DNA of 64,000 bases, taken from assembly GCF_000240165.1 (NCBI RefSeq), contig NC_017585.1, positions 1,364,001-1,428,000 of the forward strand, written 5' to 3'. This stretch comes from Streptantibioticus cattleyicolor NRRL 8057 = DSM 46488 (GTDB taxonomy: Bacteria; Actinomycetota; Actinomycetes; Streptomycetales; Streptomycetaceae). Position numbers and translations under genes: made by a program. Below the pieces are notes generated by a model. It searched no databases and was not told the origin of the DNA. It saw only the letters and a list, made by a program, of their open reading frames with translations. Positions 8,695 to 17,702 of this stretch are shown here, piece after piece (the stretch's first letter is position 1; every line of letters begins with the position of its first letter).

Positions 8695-11600
8695 CGGCGG
8701 TCCACCTCCCCGGGCGGGCCGATGCCGCCGGCGACCACCAGGAACGGCGTGGTCACCGGGGAGAACCCGGGGCCGTCGGCCGTGATCACGCGCGGTCCCG
8801 TCTGGTCCTTGGGCAGGATGAGCAACTGCCCGGCGAAGGTGCCGTCGGAGCCCGGGACCGTGGGCGCCGCCGCGGCCGTGATCCCCGGCAGCCAGGTGAA
8901 CCGCACCGGCACGCCCGGCGGGAAGTCCCGGCCCCGCACCGAGGTGACGAACCCGGGCTTGCCGATCGGCGGCACCGCGACGATGCGCGGCTGGAGGACG
9001 CGCAGCACGGTGGCGGCCACGTTGTCGCGCGGGTCGGCGTCGCTGCCGGTGGTGGTCAGCCGCGCGGTGATCACCACCCGCGTGGCCGCCTTCGGCGCGA
9101 GCACCACCTGCACCACCGACCGCCCCGACGGGGCCAGGTCACCCAGGTCGCACTGCGTGGCCGAACAGCCGGCCGGCAACGGCCCGGCGGGGATCCCCGG
9201 GGGCAGCCCCAGCGCCAGCCGCAGCCCCGTGGCGGGCGACCGCCCCCCGTTGCGCACCGTGTACGTCACGGTGACGTGCCCGCCGACGTACCCGGGGTCG
9301 GGCTGCGCGCCCACGGTCACCCCGGGGCCGGCCGGGGGCGGGGGCGGCGGCGGTGACGGCGTGGGCGGCGGGGACGGGGTCGGGGTCGGCGGTGCGGGCG
9401 CCACCGGCACGTCGGTCCGCGCGGCGTTGTCGCCGGGGGCCGGGTCGACCACCGTGCCGCCGACGGACCACTCGAAGCGCTGGTCGCCCGGTTGTGTGCC
9501 CTCGACGACCACGGTGATCCGGACGGTGCCGCCGGGTGGCAGCAGGCCGAGGTCGCAGCGGAGCGCCGTGATGTCGCACCGGCCGGCCGTGGTGGTGGCC
9601 CCGGTGATCCGGGCGCCGGACGGCACCGACACGGTGAGCGCGGTCCCGGGTGAGGGCGACGGGCCGTGGTTGGTGACGGTGACGGTGACGGCGGTGCCGG
9701 AGCCGACGGTCACCCGTGGCGTGGTGGCCGGGGCGCTCAGCGACAGGTCGACCGTGGCCCGCAGAGCCGGCTCCTTCTGCCGTCCCGGCAGCCGGTCGCC
9801 GACGGGGGTGAGCCGTCCGGTGCCGACGTCGTAGACCGACAGCTCCTCCGGCGAGTTCGGCGGCAGGGCGCGGCGCGAGCTGAGCACCAGCTGCGATCCG
9901 TCCGCGGACCAGGCGACGTCGCGGGGCTGGAACGGTCCGGTGGCGGAGGTGTCCGGCAACTCCCGGCGGCAGGCGTCGCGTTGACCGCTCAGGCCGGCGG
10001 GGAGGACCACCTGGCAGTCCGCTCCGGTGGGCGAGGTGACCAGGACGCCGTCGCGCTCGTTCACCTGGCCGTCGCCGCCCTTGCGGTTGAAGGCGATGTC
10101 GCGGCCGTCGGGGGAGAAGGCGGGGCTGTCGTCGATCACCGCGCAGTCGCCGGGGCAGATCGCGCGGCTCAGGTCGCTCTGCCGGTCGAGCGCGTCGGCG
10201 GGCACCGTCCAGATGTGTTTGTTGCCGCCGTTGCCGTAGACGGTCTCGGTCCTGGTGAAGGCGATCAGCTTGCCGTCCGGGGACCAGGCGGGCTGCGCGT
10301 CGGAGGCGCCCGGCCGGCCTGCGGGGGGCTCGATGGTGCCGGTGATCGCGCCGGTGGCGACGTCCGCGATCAGGACGCGTCCCGGCCCGGAGGCGCCGCC
10401 GACCCCGCCGGGGGAGGTCCGGGTGAACGCGATGCGGCGGCCGTCGGGGGAGAAGGCCGGATCGGTGTCCCAGTCGCGCGGCCCCCGCCCGGCGAGGTTC
10501 ATCGGACGGGCCTGCCCGCCGTCGGCGTCGGCCAGCCAGACGCGTTCGACGCGCCCGGCCGGCGCGTCCTCGAAGCGGGTCACCACCACCTGCCGCCCGT
10601 CCGGGGTGTAGCTCTGCCGCTCGGTCCACGGGTCGTATCCGGGGCGGGGGTTGAACAACGGGTCGGCGGCGGGGTCGGTGACGGTGTCGGCGGCCGGGTC
10701 CTCCCGCAGGATGCTCAGGCCCAGGTCGCGCGGGTCCACCCCGTCGGGCCGGATGTCCTCCAGATCGGCCACGTTGGGCGCGGCGGCGCTGGTCTGGGCC
10801 ACGATCAGCGCGCCGCACGGGCAGGTGGCGCCGGTCAGCCACGCCGGCCTGGTGACCGCGCGGTCCGCGGAGTACATCAGGCCGACCGAGTCGGTGGCGC
10901 CCGGCGGGGCCTTGAAGACCTTGGGGACGGGGGTGTCGTCCGCCCCGCCGGGGCTGAGGAAGAGCAGGTTGCCGCCGTCCGGCAGCCACGTCGGCGCGCT
11001 GGTGTGCCAGTCGCCCAGGGGGCCGGTGAACACCGGCCGGTCGCCGCCCTGCGGGGTGATGATCCGCAGCCGTGGCCCGGTCTGCCCGCCCTGCTGCCAG
11101 GTGTAGGCGATCAGGTCGCGGTGCGCGTCGTCGTTCACCGGGTTCCACGCGGGGTCCACGGCGTCGCCGGCCGTCACGTCGGTGATCCGCCGGGAGCCGC
11201 TGCCGTCGAGCCGCTGGAGGTAGATCTGGGTGTGCTGCGGATCGGCGTCGCAGACGTAGGCGATCCACTGCCCGTCGGGGGAGACGGTGGGCTGCGTCTC
11301 GTTCGCCCAGGTGTCGGTGAGCCTGCGCAGCCCGGTGCCGTCGGTGCCCACCAGCCACAGGTCGCGCTGGGTGGCCCCGTTCCGGCCGCCGGGTTCGACG
11401 GCGTCGAAGACCACGGTCCTGCCGTCCGGGGTCAGTTGCGGATCGGCGGTGTCCATGCCGGTGGTGAGCTGGTGCACCGCGCCGGCCGTGTCGCGCAGGT
11501 ACACCTGGGGTTTCGCCTCGTCCCGCAGGCTGGTGAAGACGAGTTGGGCGCCGCGTGCCGAGGGCTCCTGGTCGAAGTGGACGGGGCCGGCGCCGAAGAG

Positions 11601-11870
11601 CGGGTCGGACGTCTTCGTGCCGGTGACCTTCGCGAGGCCGAGGTGCTTGGTGCCGGCGAACAGGATCCGCTCGGCGGCGGCCGTCGCCCGCGGTGCCCGC
11701 ACGTCCCCGGGGCGGCCGTCGGACCGCCAGGTGCCGAGCACCACCAGCGCGCTCACCATCGACAGCAGCGCGACGCCGACGAAGGCCCGTCGCGCCGCCC
11801 GCGGTCGGGACCGGGGAGTGCCGCTCACGCTCAACCTCGCAGACCGGAAGGGCCTGGGCCCTGTCGTCAC
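8691..11870 (-). CDS. Membrane-anchored PD40 beta-propeller protein with Ig-like C-terminal domains
   Basis: A 1059-residue protein starting at GTG after a GGGAGG ribosome site. A single transmembrane helix (about residues 28-46) follows an Arg-rich cytoplasmic tail, giving a signal-anchor topology. Residues 65-680 hold TolB-like WD40 (PD40) repeats with recurring motifs such as PDGRTVVF, SPDGQWIAYV and SPDGRRIAFTR. Then come two CARDB/DUF11-like beta domains split by a Pro-rich linker near residue 835. It is the first gene of the minus-strand injection-system operon and overlaps DUF4255 by 4 bases. Such a protein could tether or gate the particle at the membrane, or sense wall damage. The role is inferred from context and no catalytic residues are apparent. 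Confidence 0.85.
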   Translation of the reverse strand: MTTGPRPFRSARLSVSGTPRSRPRAARRAFVGVALLSMVSALVVLGTWRSDGRPGDVRAPRATAAAERILFAGTKHLGLAKVTGTKTSDPLFGAGPVHFDQEPSARGAQLVFTSLRDEAKPQVYLRDTAGAVHQLTTGMDTADPQLTPDGRTVVFDAVEPGGRNGATQRDLWLVGTDGTGLRRLTDTWANETQPTVSPDGQWIAYVCDADPQHTQIYLQRLDGSGSRRITDVTAGDAVDPAWNPVNDDAHRDLIAYTWQQGGQTGPRLRIITPQGGDRPVFTGPLGDWHTSAPTWLPDGGNLLFLSPGGADDTPVPKVFKAPPGATDSVGLMYSADRAVTRPAWLTGATCPCGALIVAQTSAAAPNVADLEDIRPDGVDPRDLGLSILREDPAADTVTDPAADPLFNPRPGYDPWTERQSYTPDGRQVVVTRFEDAPAGRVERVWLADADGGQARPMNLAGRGPRDWDTDPAFSPDGRRIAFTRTSPGGVGGASGPGRVLIADVATGAITGTIEPPAGRPGASDAQPAWSPDGKLIAFTRTETVYGNGGNKHIWTVPADALDRQSDLSRAICPGDCAVIDDSPAFSPDGRDIAFNRKGGDGQVNERDGVLVTSPTGADCQVVLPAGLSGQRDACRRELPDTSATGPFQPRDVAWSADGSQLVLSSRRALPPNSPEELSVYDVGTGRLTPVGDRLPGRQKEPALRATVDLSLSAPATTPRVTVGSGTAVTVTVTNHGPSPSPGTALTVSVPSGARITGATTTAGRCDITALRCDLGLLPPGGTVRITVVVEGTQPGDQRFEWSVGGTVVDPAPGDNAARTDVPVAPAPPTPTPSPPPTPSPPPPPPPAGPGVTVGAQPDPGYVGGHVTVTYTVRNGGRSPATGLRLALGLPPGIPAGPLPAGCSATQCDLGDLAPSGRSVVQVVLAPKAATRVVITARLTTTGSDADPRDNVAATVLRVLQPRIVAVPPIGKPGFVTSVRGRDFPPGVPVRFTWLPGITAAAAPTVPGSDGTFAGQLLILPKDQTGPRVITADGPGFSPVTTPFLVVAGGIGPPGEVDRR

Positions 11871-12091
11871 AACCTCGCCCCTCCCGCGACGTCGGCCCGC
11901 CCGCCTGTCGGCGCGGTCGCGGACCGGTCACCAGCCTGACGCTCCCCGCCCGCCCGGCCCAGACCCGCGCATACCCCAACCGGGGGTAGACACCGGTGCC
12001 CGGGAGGGCAACCGGCACCGGCTTCCCCCGGCCACGGCACCGGACGGGCCGGGGCGCACCGCCCCGTCCGGCACCGCGGCACGACCCCGCG

Positions 12092-12871
12092 TCAGATCAG
12101 ACCGTGCCGCATCGCGTACCCCACCGCGTGGGCCCGGTTGCGCAGGCCCAGCCTGGTGGCTATCTCGTGCAGCACGTTCTTCACGGTGCGCTCCGAGTAC
12201 GAGGTCCGCGCCGCGATCTCACTGGTGTCCAGGCCGTCGGCGACCAGGCGGAGCATCTCCGCCTCCCGGGCCGTCAGCGTCGACAGGGTCAGCCCGCGCG
12301 GATCGAGCATCGTCCGCTGGAGGTTGCCGACCCGGTCCAGCAACTTGCCCAGCAGATCACCCGGCATCACCCCCTCCCCGTTGGCCAGCGCGGTGACCAG
12401 GCGGACCAGCCGGTCCTGATCGGCCTCCGAACGACGCATCACCGCCGCCACCCCGCACTCGATCACCGTTTGCAGCCCGCCGGTCTCGAACTGCCCCACC
12501 ACCAGTCCGAGTCGGCTGGAGGTGCTGCGGTGCAGCCTGCGCAGGACGCCGACCACGGTGTCGTTGAGCCGGTCGACCACCATCAAGGAGACCTCCGCCT
12601 TCCCGCCCTCGTCCTCGGTGAGCAGCTCCACCTCCGGCCGGTGCCGTAACTGCTGGACGACGCCGGAGTGCAGGATGATGTCCTCCGCGTACACCGCGAC
12701 CGCCACCCTGCCCGGCCCGGCGTCCCGGCCGTCCCGCCCGGGGGAGACCGGCGCCCAGTCGCGGCCGTACTGCGGCGGCAGCGCCTCGGCCTGGATCATG
12801 TCAGTAGACGTCATCGACCATCCGATCTGTGCGTGCAAACGTGCCATCGACGAACCGTGCTCCGTGCTCAC
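12092..12871 (-). CDS. LuxR-type transcriptional regulator at the CIS locus
   Basis: A 259-residue protein with a C-terminal LuxR helix-turn-helix (residues about 195-250: LTAREAEMLRLVADGLDTSE followed by ERTVKNVLHEIATRLGLRNR). The N-terminal half is a receiver-like fold (VAVAVYAEDIILHSGVVQQL, then VSLMVVDRL). The canonical phospho-site pattern is not convincing, so it may be an atypical receiver. The GTG at 12871 has a good GGAG site. Internal ATGs at 12847 and 12814 are alternatives. It lies just upstream of the injection-system operon on the same strand and divergent from the Ig/TM gene, with a dyad in between, making it the obvious local regulator. Regulators of this type are conserved beside Streptomyces CIS genes. 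Confidence 0.85.
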   Translation of the reverse strand: MSTEHGSSMARLHAQIGWSMTSTDMIQAEALPPQYGRDWAPVSPGRDGRDAGPGRVAVAVYAEDIILHSGVVQQLRHRPEVELLTEDEGGKAEVSLMVVDRLNDTVVGVLRRLHRSTSSRLGLVVGQFETGGLQTVIECGVAAVMRRSEADQDRLVRLVTALANGEGVMPGDLLGKLLDRVGNLQRTMLDPRGLTLSTLTAREAEMLRLVADGLDTSEIAARTSYSERTVKNVLHEIATRLGLRNRAHAVGYAMRHGLI

Positions 12872-12944
12872 CGGGGCTCCGGGACCGGACGCCCCGGGGA
12901 CCGGCGGCCCCCGGTCGCGCCCCGGTCGTCCCCGGCCGTGCCAC

Positions 12945-12976
12945 GGGGGCAGGGCGCGTGCCCGCGCGCTGCCCCC
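12945..12976. promoter_or_regulatory. Inverted repeat between the LuxR gene and the Ig/TM gene
   Basis: Arms GGGGGCAG (12945-12952) and CTGCCCCC (12969-12976) flank 16 bases in the divergent intergenic region. A TACCGT hexamer at 13008-13013 lies 6 bases before the GTG of the plus-strand gene. This could be an operator for the neighbouring LuxR protein, but in such GC-rich DNA an 8-base dyad is weak evidence. Confidence 0.35.
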
Positions 12977-13019
12977 CCGTCTCTACGCGGCCCCCGGGGC
13001 CGCCCCTTACCGTCGGGGT

Positions 13020-14351
13020 GTGACCGCATCTGCCGAACTCGGCCTCCCCGCGCTGACGGTGTCGCCCGGGAGCGAGGCGACCACGGACCTGACCGTGCGC
13101 AACGAGACCGACATCGTCGAGGCGTACACCTTCGAGGTGGTCGGCGACTGCGCGGCGTGGACCACGGTCGAGCCCGCCCGCATCTCCCTGTACCCGGGGA
13201 CGTCCCGGACGGTGACGGTGCGCCTCGCACCGCCGCGCTCCCCGGACGTGCGCGCCGGCGAGGTTCCGCTGGGCATCAAGGTGCTGCCCGCCGAACACCC
13301 CGACCTGGTCTCCGTGCCCGAGACCACGGTCACCGTCACACCCTTCCGGGAACTGCGCGCGGAGCTGGCGCCCCGGCGCCGCCGCGGCTGGCTGCGCGCC
13401 CGCTACCGCACCTCGGTACGGAACGCGGGGAACGCCGAGGCCGGGATCACCCTCGTCCCCGGCCAGGCCGGCGAGGAGTTGCGCTTCGCGTTCCAGCCGG
13501 CCGCGCCCCGGCTCGCCCCCGGCGAATCCGTGGACGTGCGTACCAAGGTCCGCACCGGCAAGCCGATCTGGTTCGGCAAGCCGGTCACCTGGCCGTTCCG
13601 GATCACCGTGGGCCACGGCGGCGGGCCGGAGGACGGCGAGGCGGAACGGACCGGCCAGGAGGAGGTGCTGGAGGGCGAGTTCCTCCAACTGTCCATCTTC
13701 CCCAAGTGGTTGCTGGCGCTGCTGGCCGCGATCATCGCGCTGCTCCTCGCCTGGTTCGCCCTCGTGCGGCCCGCGGTGCAGAGCTCCGCCAAGCAGGCCG
13801 CGGCGGAGGCGGTCGGCAAGAAGGCGGCGGCGCTCGGCCTGGACGGCACCGGGCAGCACACCGGTGCCGCCGGCGGCGCGTCCGGCCAGGGCACACCGGG
13901 CACCGGAGCGCAGCCGGCCCCCGGGGGCGGCACGGGCGGCACCGGCGGCGGACCCGGCGGCACCGGGCCGGGGCTGGCCGAGCCCGGCACCGGCCGGCAG
14001 AGCTCGACCACCATCGACGTACGCACCGGCGGCGGGGGCGCCAACGTGGGCGTCTACCGGGTGCCGGCGGGCAAGGTCTTCGCCATCACCGACATCGTCG
14101 CCGCCAACTTCCAGGGCGACCAGGGCCTGCTGACCATCAAGTTCGGCGACCAGACCATCACCACCATCGCCCTGGAGACCTTCCGCAACCAGGACTACCA
14201 CTGGGTCACCCCGATCGAGGTCCCGGAGAAGCAGACCGTGTCGGCGAGTGTGACGTGCCAGAAGCCCGGCACCCCCGCCTCCGGCGAGCAGGCCTCCGAA
14301 TGCCACGAACTCCTCAACGTCAGCGGCGAGTTGAGCACCCTGCGGCGCTGA
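13020..14351 (+). CDS. Ig-like/transmembrane protein of the CIS locus
   Basis: A 443-residue protein. The chosen GTG at 13020 is 6 bases after a TACCGT hexamer and lacks a Shine-Dalgarno site, consistent with a leaderless start. Residues 5-105 form an Ig-like fold (LTVSPGSEATTDLTVRNETD, then VRLAPPRSPDVRAGE), and a second beta domain follows to about 215. One strong transmembrane helix is at 226-248 (WLLALLAAIIALLLAWFAL), then a Gly/Pro/Thr linker. The C-terminal beta domain (325-443) contains VYRVPAGKVFAITDIV and TITTIALETF. Similar proteins in Streptomyces CIS clusters are often labelled hydrolytic protein, but no catalytic motif is visible. A membrane adaptor for the particle is the likeliest role. 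Confidence 0.8.
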   Translation: MTASAELGLPALTVSPGSEATTDLTVRNETDIVEAYTFEVVGDCAAWTTVEPARISLYPGTSRTVTVRLAPPRSPDVRAGEVPLGIKVLPAEHPDLVSVPETTVTVTPFRELRAELAPRRRRGWLRARYRTSVRNAGNAEAGITLVPGQAGEELRFAFQPAAPRLAPGESVDVRTKVRTGKPIWFGKPVTWPFRITVGHGGGPEDGEAERTGQEEVLEGEFLQLSIFPKWLLALLAAIIALLLAWFALVRPAVQSSAKQAAAEAVGKKAAALGLDGTGQHTGAAGGASGQGTPGTGAQPAPGGGTGGTGGGPGGTGPGLAEPGTGRQSSTTIDVRTGGGGANVGVYRVPAGKVFAITDIVAANFQGDQGLLTIKFGDQTITTIALETFRNQDYHWVTPIEVPEKQTVSASVTCQKPGTPASGEQASECHELLNVSGELSTLRR

Positions 14352-14862
14352 CCCGCCCCGCGTCCCACCGGCGGCCACCGCCGGCCACGCCGTGCCACGG
14401 GCGGGGTCGGTACGCCCGGCCACCACGGCCCGCCATCCCGTACCCCGGCCCCTCCGGCCCACCCCGCCGGTGCTCACCCGGGCGCCCCCGTGCCCCCGCA
14501 CGGAACACCCGACGGGCCCGGACCGGCCCGCCCCATACCCTTCAAGCCCACCCCGCCCCTGGTGCCGCCCGGTGACGCGACCCGAACGGCCGCTCACGCC
14601 AAGGGAAGAATCGACGCCGGGCCTCCCCGGCGTCAACGGGGCCCGGGCGTGGCGCGGCCCACGTCCCGGGCCCGCCCCCGCACGGTGCCCGCGCGGTGCG
14701 CCCCGACTGCCCCCACGGGGAAGGAAACCATGTCCCCGCGACGGCTGCCGGCCACCCGGACCCCGTTGGTACCGTGCCCCATGCGCGCGCCGGGGACCGG
14801 CCCGCGCGTTCCAGGCGGCCGGTACCGGTGCCGAAGCGGCGACGGAAGGGGTCCACACCACC
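14352..14862. other. Non-coding gap upstream of the eCIS core protein gene
   Basis: These 511 bases hold no credible gene; open frames here are Arg/Pro-rich shadows. A 9-base perfect hairpin (GACGCCGGG, loop CCTC, CCCGGCGTC) lies at 14613-14634 and may end transcription from the Ig/TM gene. Poly-C and poly-G rich stretches follow. The promoter of the downstream gene must lie here, but no clear -35/-10 pair could be picked. Confidence 0.5.
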
Positions 14863-16188
14863 ATGCGCGCTCAGCAACCGGCCCGCCGCACCCCGGACAG
14901 CGACACCCCCGCCCGGGCCGACCGGCCGGCCCGTGGCCGTGCCCCGGCACCGCTCGCCGGCGCCGCCCGCTCCGGCCGCCCGCCCGGCTCCCTGCGCGCC
15001 CTGCAACGCACCATGGGCAACAAGGCGGTGGCCCGCCTCGTCGAGGACGAACTGCGGCCGCGCGCCGACGTCGGCGACGGCGGACCGGCCGTGCAGCGCT
15101 CCTCGGTGCACCAGGTGCTGCGTTCCTCCGGACGGCCGCTGGACGCGTCCACCCGCGCGGAGATGGAGTCCCGCCTGGGCGCCGACTTCTCCGACGTACG
15201 GCTGCACACCGGCAGCGCGGCCCGGGAATCCGCCGCGCGGATCGGCGCCCGCGCCTACACCAGCGGCAACCACGTCGTACTCGGCGAGGGCGGCGGCGAC
15301 CACCACACCCTCGCCCACGAACTCACCCACGTCATCCAGCAGCGCAAGGGCCCCGTCGCCGGCACCGACAACGGCGACGGCCTGCGCCTGTCCGACCCCT
15401 CCGACCGCTACGAACGCGAAGCGGAGGCCAACGCCACCCGGGCCATGGCCGCCCCCCTGGACACCGGCGCCGCGCCGTCCGGACCCGGCACCACGGCACA
15501 ACGCGCCACCGACGGGGCCGCCGTCCAGCGGATGCCCAAACGCACCAAGGACGACGCGGGCATCAAGGGCGACAGCCCGCCGCCCCGGCGCGCCACCCGG
15601 TCCAGCACCAAGGAGTACGACCTCGACAAGCCCGTGCTGGAATTCGAGTCGTCCTACGACGGCCCCGCGAGCCAACGCCTCCACACCGAGCAGAGCATCG
15701 GGTTCCAGCAGGTCGCCCGGTTGAGGAACCCGGCCGGCGCCCCGCTGGCGGTGGCCACCAACTACCACTTCTGGCAGGAGGTGACCGACTCCAACGTGCA
15801 GATCGTCGAGGAGGACGGGCTCGACAACGACCAGGCGTCCTCCCGGGGTTGGGCGCAGGACGGCCCGTACCACCCGCCCTACAACAACCCCGTCATCACC
15901 AACAGCCAGAACAGCATCGAGTTCAACGACAACCCCGGCTTCTCCACCTCGGAGAGGTTGTCCTCCGGATACTGGCTGAAGCGCTACTCGATCTCCTTCC
16001 GCTGGAAGGTCGCCAGGAACAACGGCGCCTGGAACCGCAACGTCCCCTGCTGGACCAGCCCCGTCGTCACCCACACCCTCAGCTCCACCCTCGACCCGGA
16101 GCACCCGGACGAGCCGGTGCCGATCACCGCCAACGCCGCGGGCGACCGCACCTGGACCGTGGACCTGTCGGGGCTGGGCACCCAGTAG
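14863..16188 (+). CDS. eCIS core domain (DUF4157) protein, candidate injection-system cargo
   Basis: A 441-residue protein. Residues 47-60 carry the LQRTMGNKAVARL motif that marks eCIS-associated proteins. Residues about 92-165 are the eCIS core (DUF4157) domain: RLGADFSDVRLHTG, ARAYTSGNHVVLGEG, and the zinc-peptidase-like AHELTHVIQQ with His152, Glu153 and His156. A DRYEREAEANATRAM helix follows. After a disordered linker (to about 250) comes a 190-residue beta-rich domain that I do not recognise, with many Asn, Tyr and Trp and the segments YHFWQEVTDSNVQIVEEDG and SISFRWKVARNNGAW. DUF4157 proteins are typically loaded by eCIS, so the C-terminal part is probably the active payload. GGAAGGGG upstream supports the ATG. 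Confidence 0.8.
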   Translation: MRAQQPARRTPDSDTPARADRPARGRAPAPLAGAARSGRPPGSLRALQRTMGNKAVARLVEDELRPRADVGDGGPAVQRSSVHQVLRSSGRPLDASTRAEMESRLGADFSDVRLHTGSAARESAARIGARAYTSGNHVVLGEGGGDHHTLAHELTHVIQQRKGPVAGTDNGDGLRLSDPSDRYEREAEANATRAMAAPLDTGAAPSGPGTTAQRATDGAAVQRMPKRTKDDAGIKGDSPPPRRATRSSTKEYDLDKPVLEFESSYDGPASQRLHTEQSIGFQQVARLRNPAGAPLAVATNYHFWQEVTDSNVQIVEEDGLDNDQASSRGWAQDGPYHPPYNNPVITNSQNSIEFNDNPGFSTSERLSSGYWLKRYSISFRWKVARNNGAWNRNVPCWTSPVVTHTLSSTLDPEHPDEPVPITANAAGDRTWTVDLSGLGTQ

Positions 16189-16250
16189 GACGGAGGCGGG
16201 TGGCGGCGCACGGCTTGCCCGACGGGGCTCCCCGGCCCACCATGGACGGC

Positions 16251-17123
16251 ATGTGCCGTCTTTTCGGGATGAGCAGCGCACCACACCGGGTACACGCGGT
16301 CTTCTGGCTGCTGGAGGCGCCGGACAGCCTGCGGGTGCAGAGCCGCCGGGACCCCGACGGCACCGGGCTGGGCTTCTTCGACGCCGACGGGCGCCCCCAG
16401 GTGCACAAGGCACCGATCGCCGCCTACCGGGACCGGGCCTTCGCCCAGGAAGCACGGCACGTGGAGTCCGCCACCTTCGTGGCCCACGTCCGGTACGCCT
16501 CCACCGGCGGCCTGGAGGACCGCAACACCCACCCCTTCACGCAGCACGGCCGCCTCTTCGCGCACAACGGCGTCATCGAGGGCCTGGACCGGCTCGACGC
16601 GCGGCTCGGTGACGCCCTGCACACCCTGGTGCACGGCGACACCGACTCCGAGCGCTTCTTCGCCCTCATCTCCCGGGAGGCGGAGGCCAACGGCGGCGAC
16701 GTGGGCGCCGCCATCACCACGGCGGCCACCTGGATCGCCGACAACCTGCCGGTCTTCGCGCTCAACCTGGTGCTCATCACCCCCGGCGAACTATGGGCGC
16801 TGCGCTACCCCGAGACCCACGAGCTGTACGTGCTGGAACGCCCGCCCGGCGGCCAGCACGGCGCCCGCCACCTGGAGCAGCACGGCCGCCGCGGCCGGCT
16901 GCGGGTCCGCAGCGAGGACATGGACACCCTGCCCGCCGTCGTCGTCGCCAGCGAACGCCTCGACGACAACCCGCGCTGGCGCCCGCTGGCCCCGGGCGAA
17001 CTGCTGCACGCCGGGCCGGGCCAGGAGGTGACCTCGCGGATCGCCCTGGCCCGGCCGCCCGCCCATCCGCTCACCCTCGCCGACCTGCGGCCCGAGGCCG
17101 CCGCGTCCCAGAAGGCGGCCTGA
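16251..17123 (+). CDS. Class II glutamine amidotransferase
   Basis: A 290-residue N-terminal-nucleophile amidotransferase (GATase type 2, EgtC/YafJ-like). Starting at ATG 16251 puts Cys2 right after Met (MCRLFGM), as the chemistry requires. The ATG 9 bases upstream would bury the Cys and is rejected. Family motifs are visible: RRDPDGTGLGFF, VAHVRYASTGG, the NTHPFTQHGRLFAHNG glutamine-binding region, and HGDTDSERFFAL. The C-terminal SERLDDNPRWRPLAPGELL is typical. It hydrolyses glutamine or a glutamine-like amide, but the acceptor is unknown. It is not part of the ergothioneine cluster here, since no egt neighbours are seen, and it appears monocistronic. Confidence 0.9.
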   Translation: MCRLFGMSSAPHRVHAVFWLLEAPDSLRVQSRRDPDGTGLGFFDADGRPQVHKAPIAAYRDRAFAQEARHVESATFVAHVRYASTGGLEDRNTHPFTQHGRLFAHNGVIEGLDRLDARLGDALHTLVHGDTDSERFFALISREAEANGGDVGAAITTAATWIADNLPVFALNLVLITPGELWALRYPETHELYVLERPPGGQHGARHLEQHGRRGRLRVRSEDMDTLPAVVVASERLDDNPRWRPLAPGELLHAGPGQEVTSRIALARPPAHPLTLADLRPEAAASQKAA

Positions 17124-17161
17124 TCGCACCACCCCGGGCCCGGCCCGGTACCCTGCCGGCC

Positions 17162-17617
17162 ATGACGGAGTGGCGGATCCGGCCGGCCTCCGGCGCGGAC
17201 GCCGAGGCGGTGGCCGAGGTGCGGGCCGTGGTGCTGCGCGCGGATCTGGAACGGCTCGGACGGTACGACGAGCGGCGGGTACGGCAGCGGCTGCGGGACG
17301 GGTTCGCCCCGGAACACACCTGGGTGATCGAGACGGGCGGCGCGTTCGCCGGCTGCGTGGCGCTGCGCCCGGCCGAGGACGCCCACTGGCTGGAGCACTT
17401 CTACCTCGCCCCGCGTCTGCACGGCAACGGCATCGGCACGGCCGTGCTGCGTAGTCTGCTGGCCCGGTGCGACCGCGACGCCACCGTCGTCCGGCTCAAC
17501 GTCCTGCGCGGCAGCCCGGCCCGGCGGCTGTACGAGCGGCACGGCTTCGCCCTGGAGACCGAGGACCCGGTGGACGTCTTCATGGTCCGCGAGCCGGCCC
17601 CGCCCGTAGGCGGCTGA
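17162..17617 (+). CDS. GNAT family N-acetyltransferase
   Basis: A 151-residue acyl-CoA-dependent acetyltransferase. Motif A, which binds CoA pyrophosphate, is LAPRLHGNGIGTAVLRSLL. Motif B (ARRLYERHGFALE) is also present, with the usual N-terminal IRPASGADAEAVAEVR. The substrate is unknown. A TACCCT hexamer at 17149-17154 sits 7 bases before the ATG with no ribosome site, suggesting a leaderless transcript. It is 38 bases after the amidotransferase, so a shared transcript is also possible. Confidence 0.85.
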   Translation: MTEWRIRPASGADAEAVAEVRAVVLRADLERLGRYDERRVRQRLRDGFAPEHTWVIETGGAFAGCVALRPAEDAHWLEHFYLAPRLHGNGIGTAVLRSLLARCDRDATVVRLNVLRGSPARRLYERHGFALETEDPVDVFMVREPAPPVGG

Positions 17618-17702
17618 CGCCCTCCGGAACCCGGCCCCCGAGACGGGCGATGAGGCGGACCTCGCGATGGGTCGCGGGGACGGTGGATGTCGCGGGCATG
17701 TT

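Noticed and set aside
16251-17617. Amidotransferase and GNAT genes as part of the injection system
   Set aside because: They resemble widespread housekeeping families, have their own start signals and no CIS-related motif.
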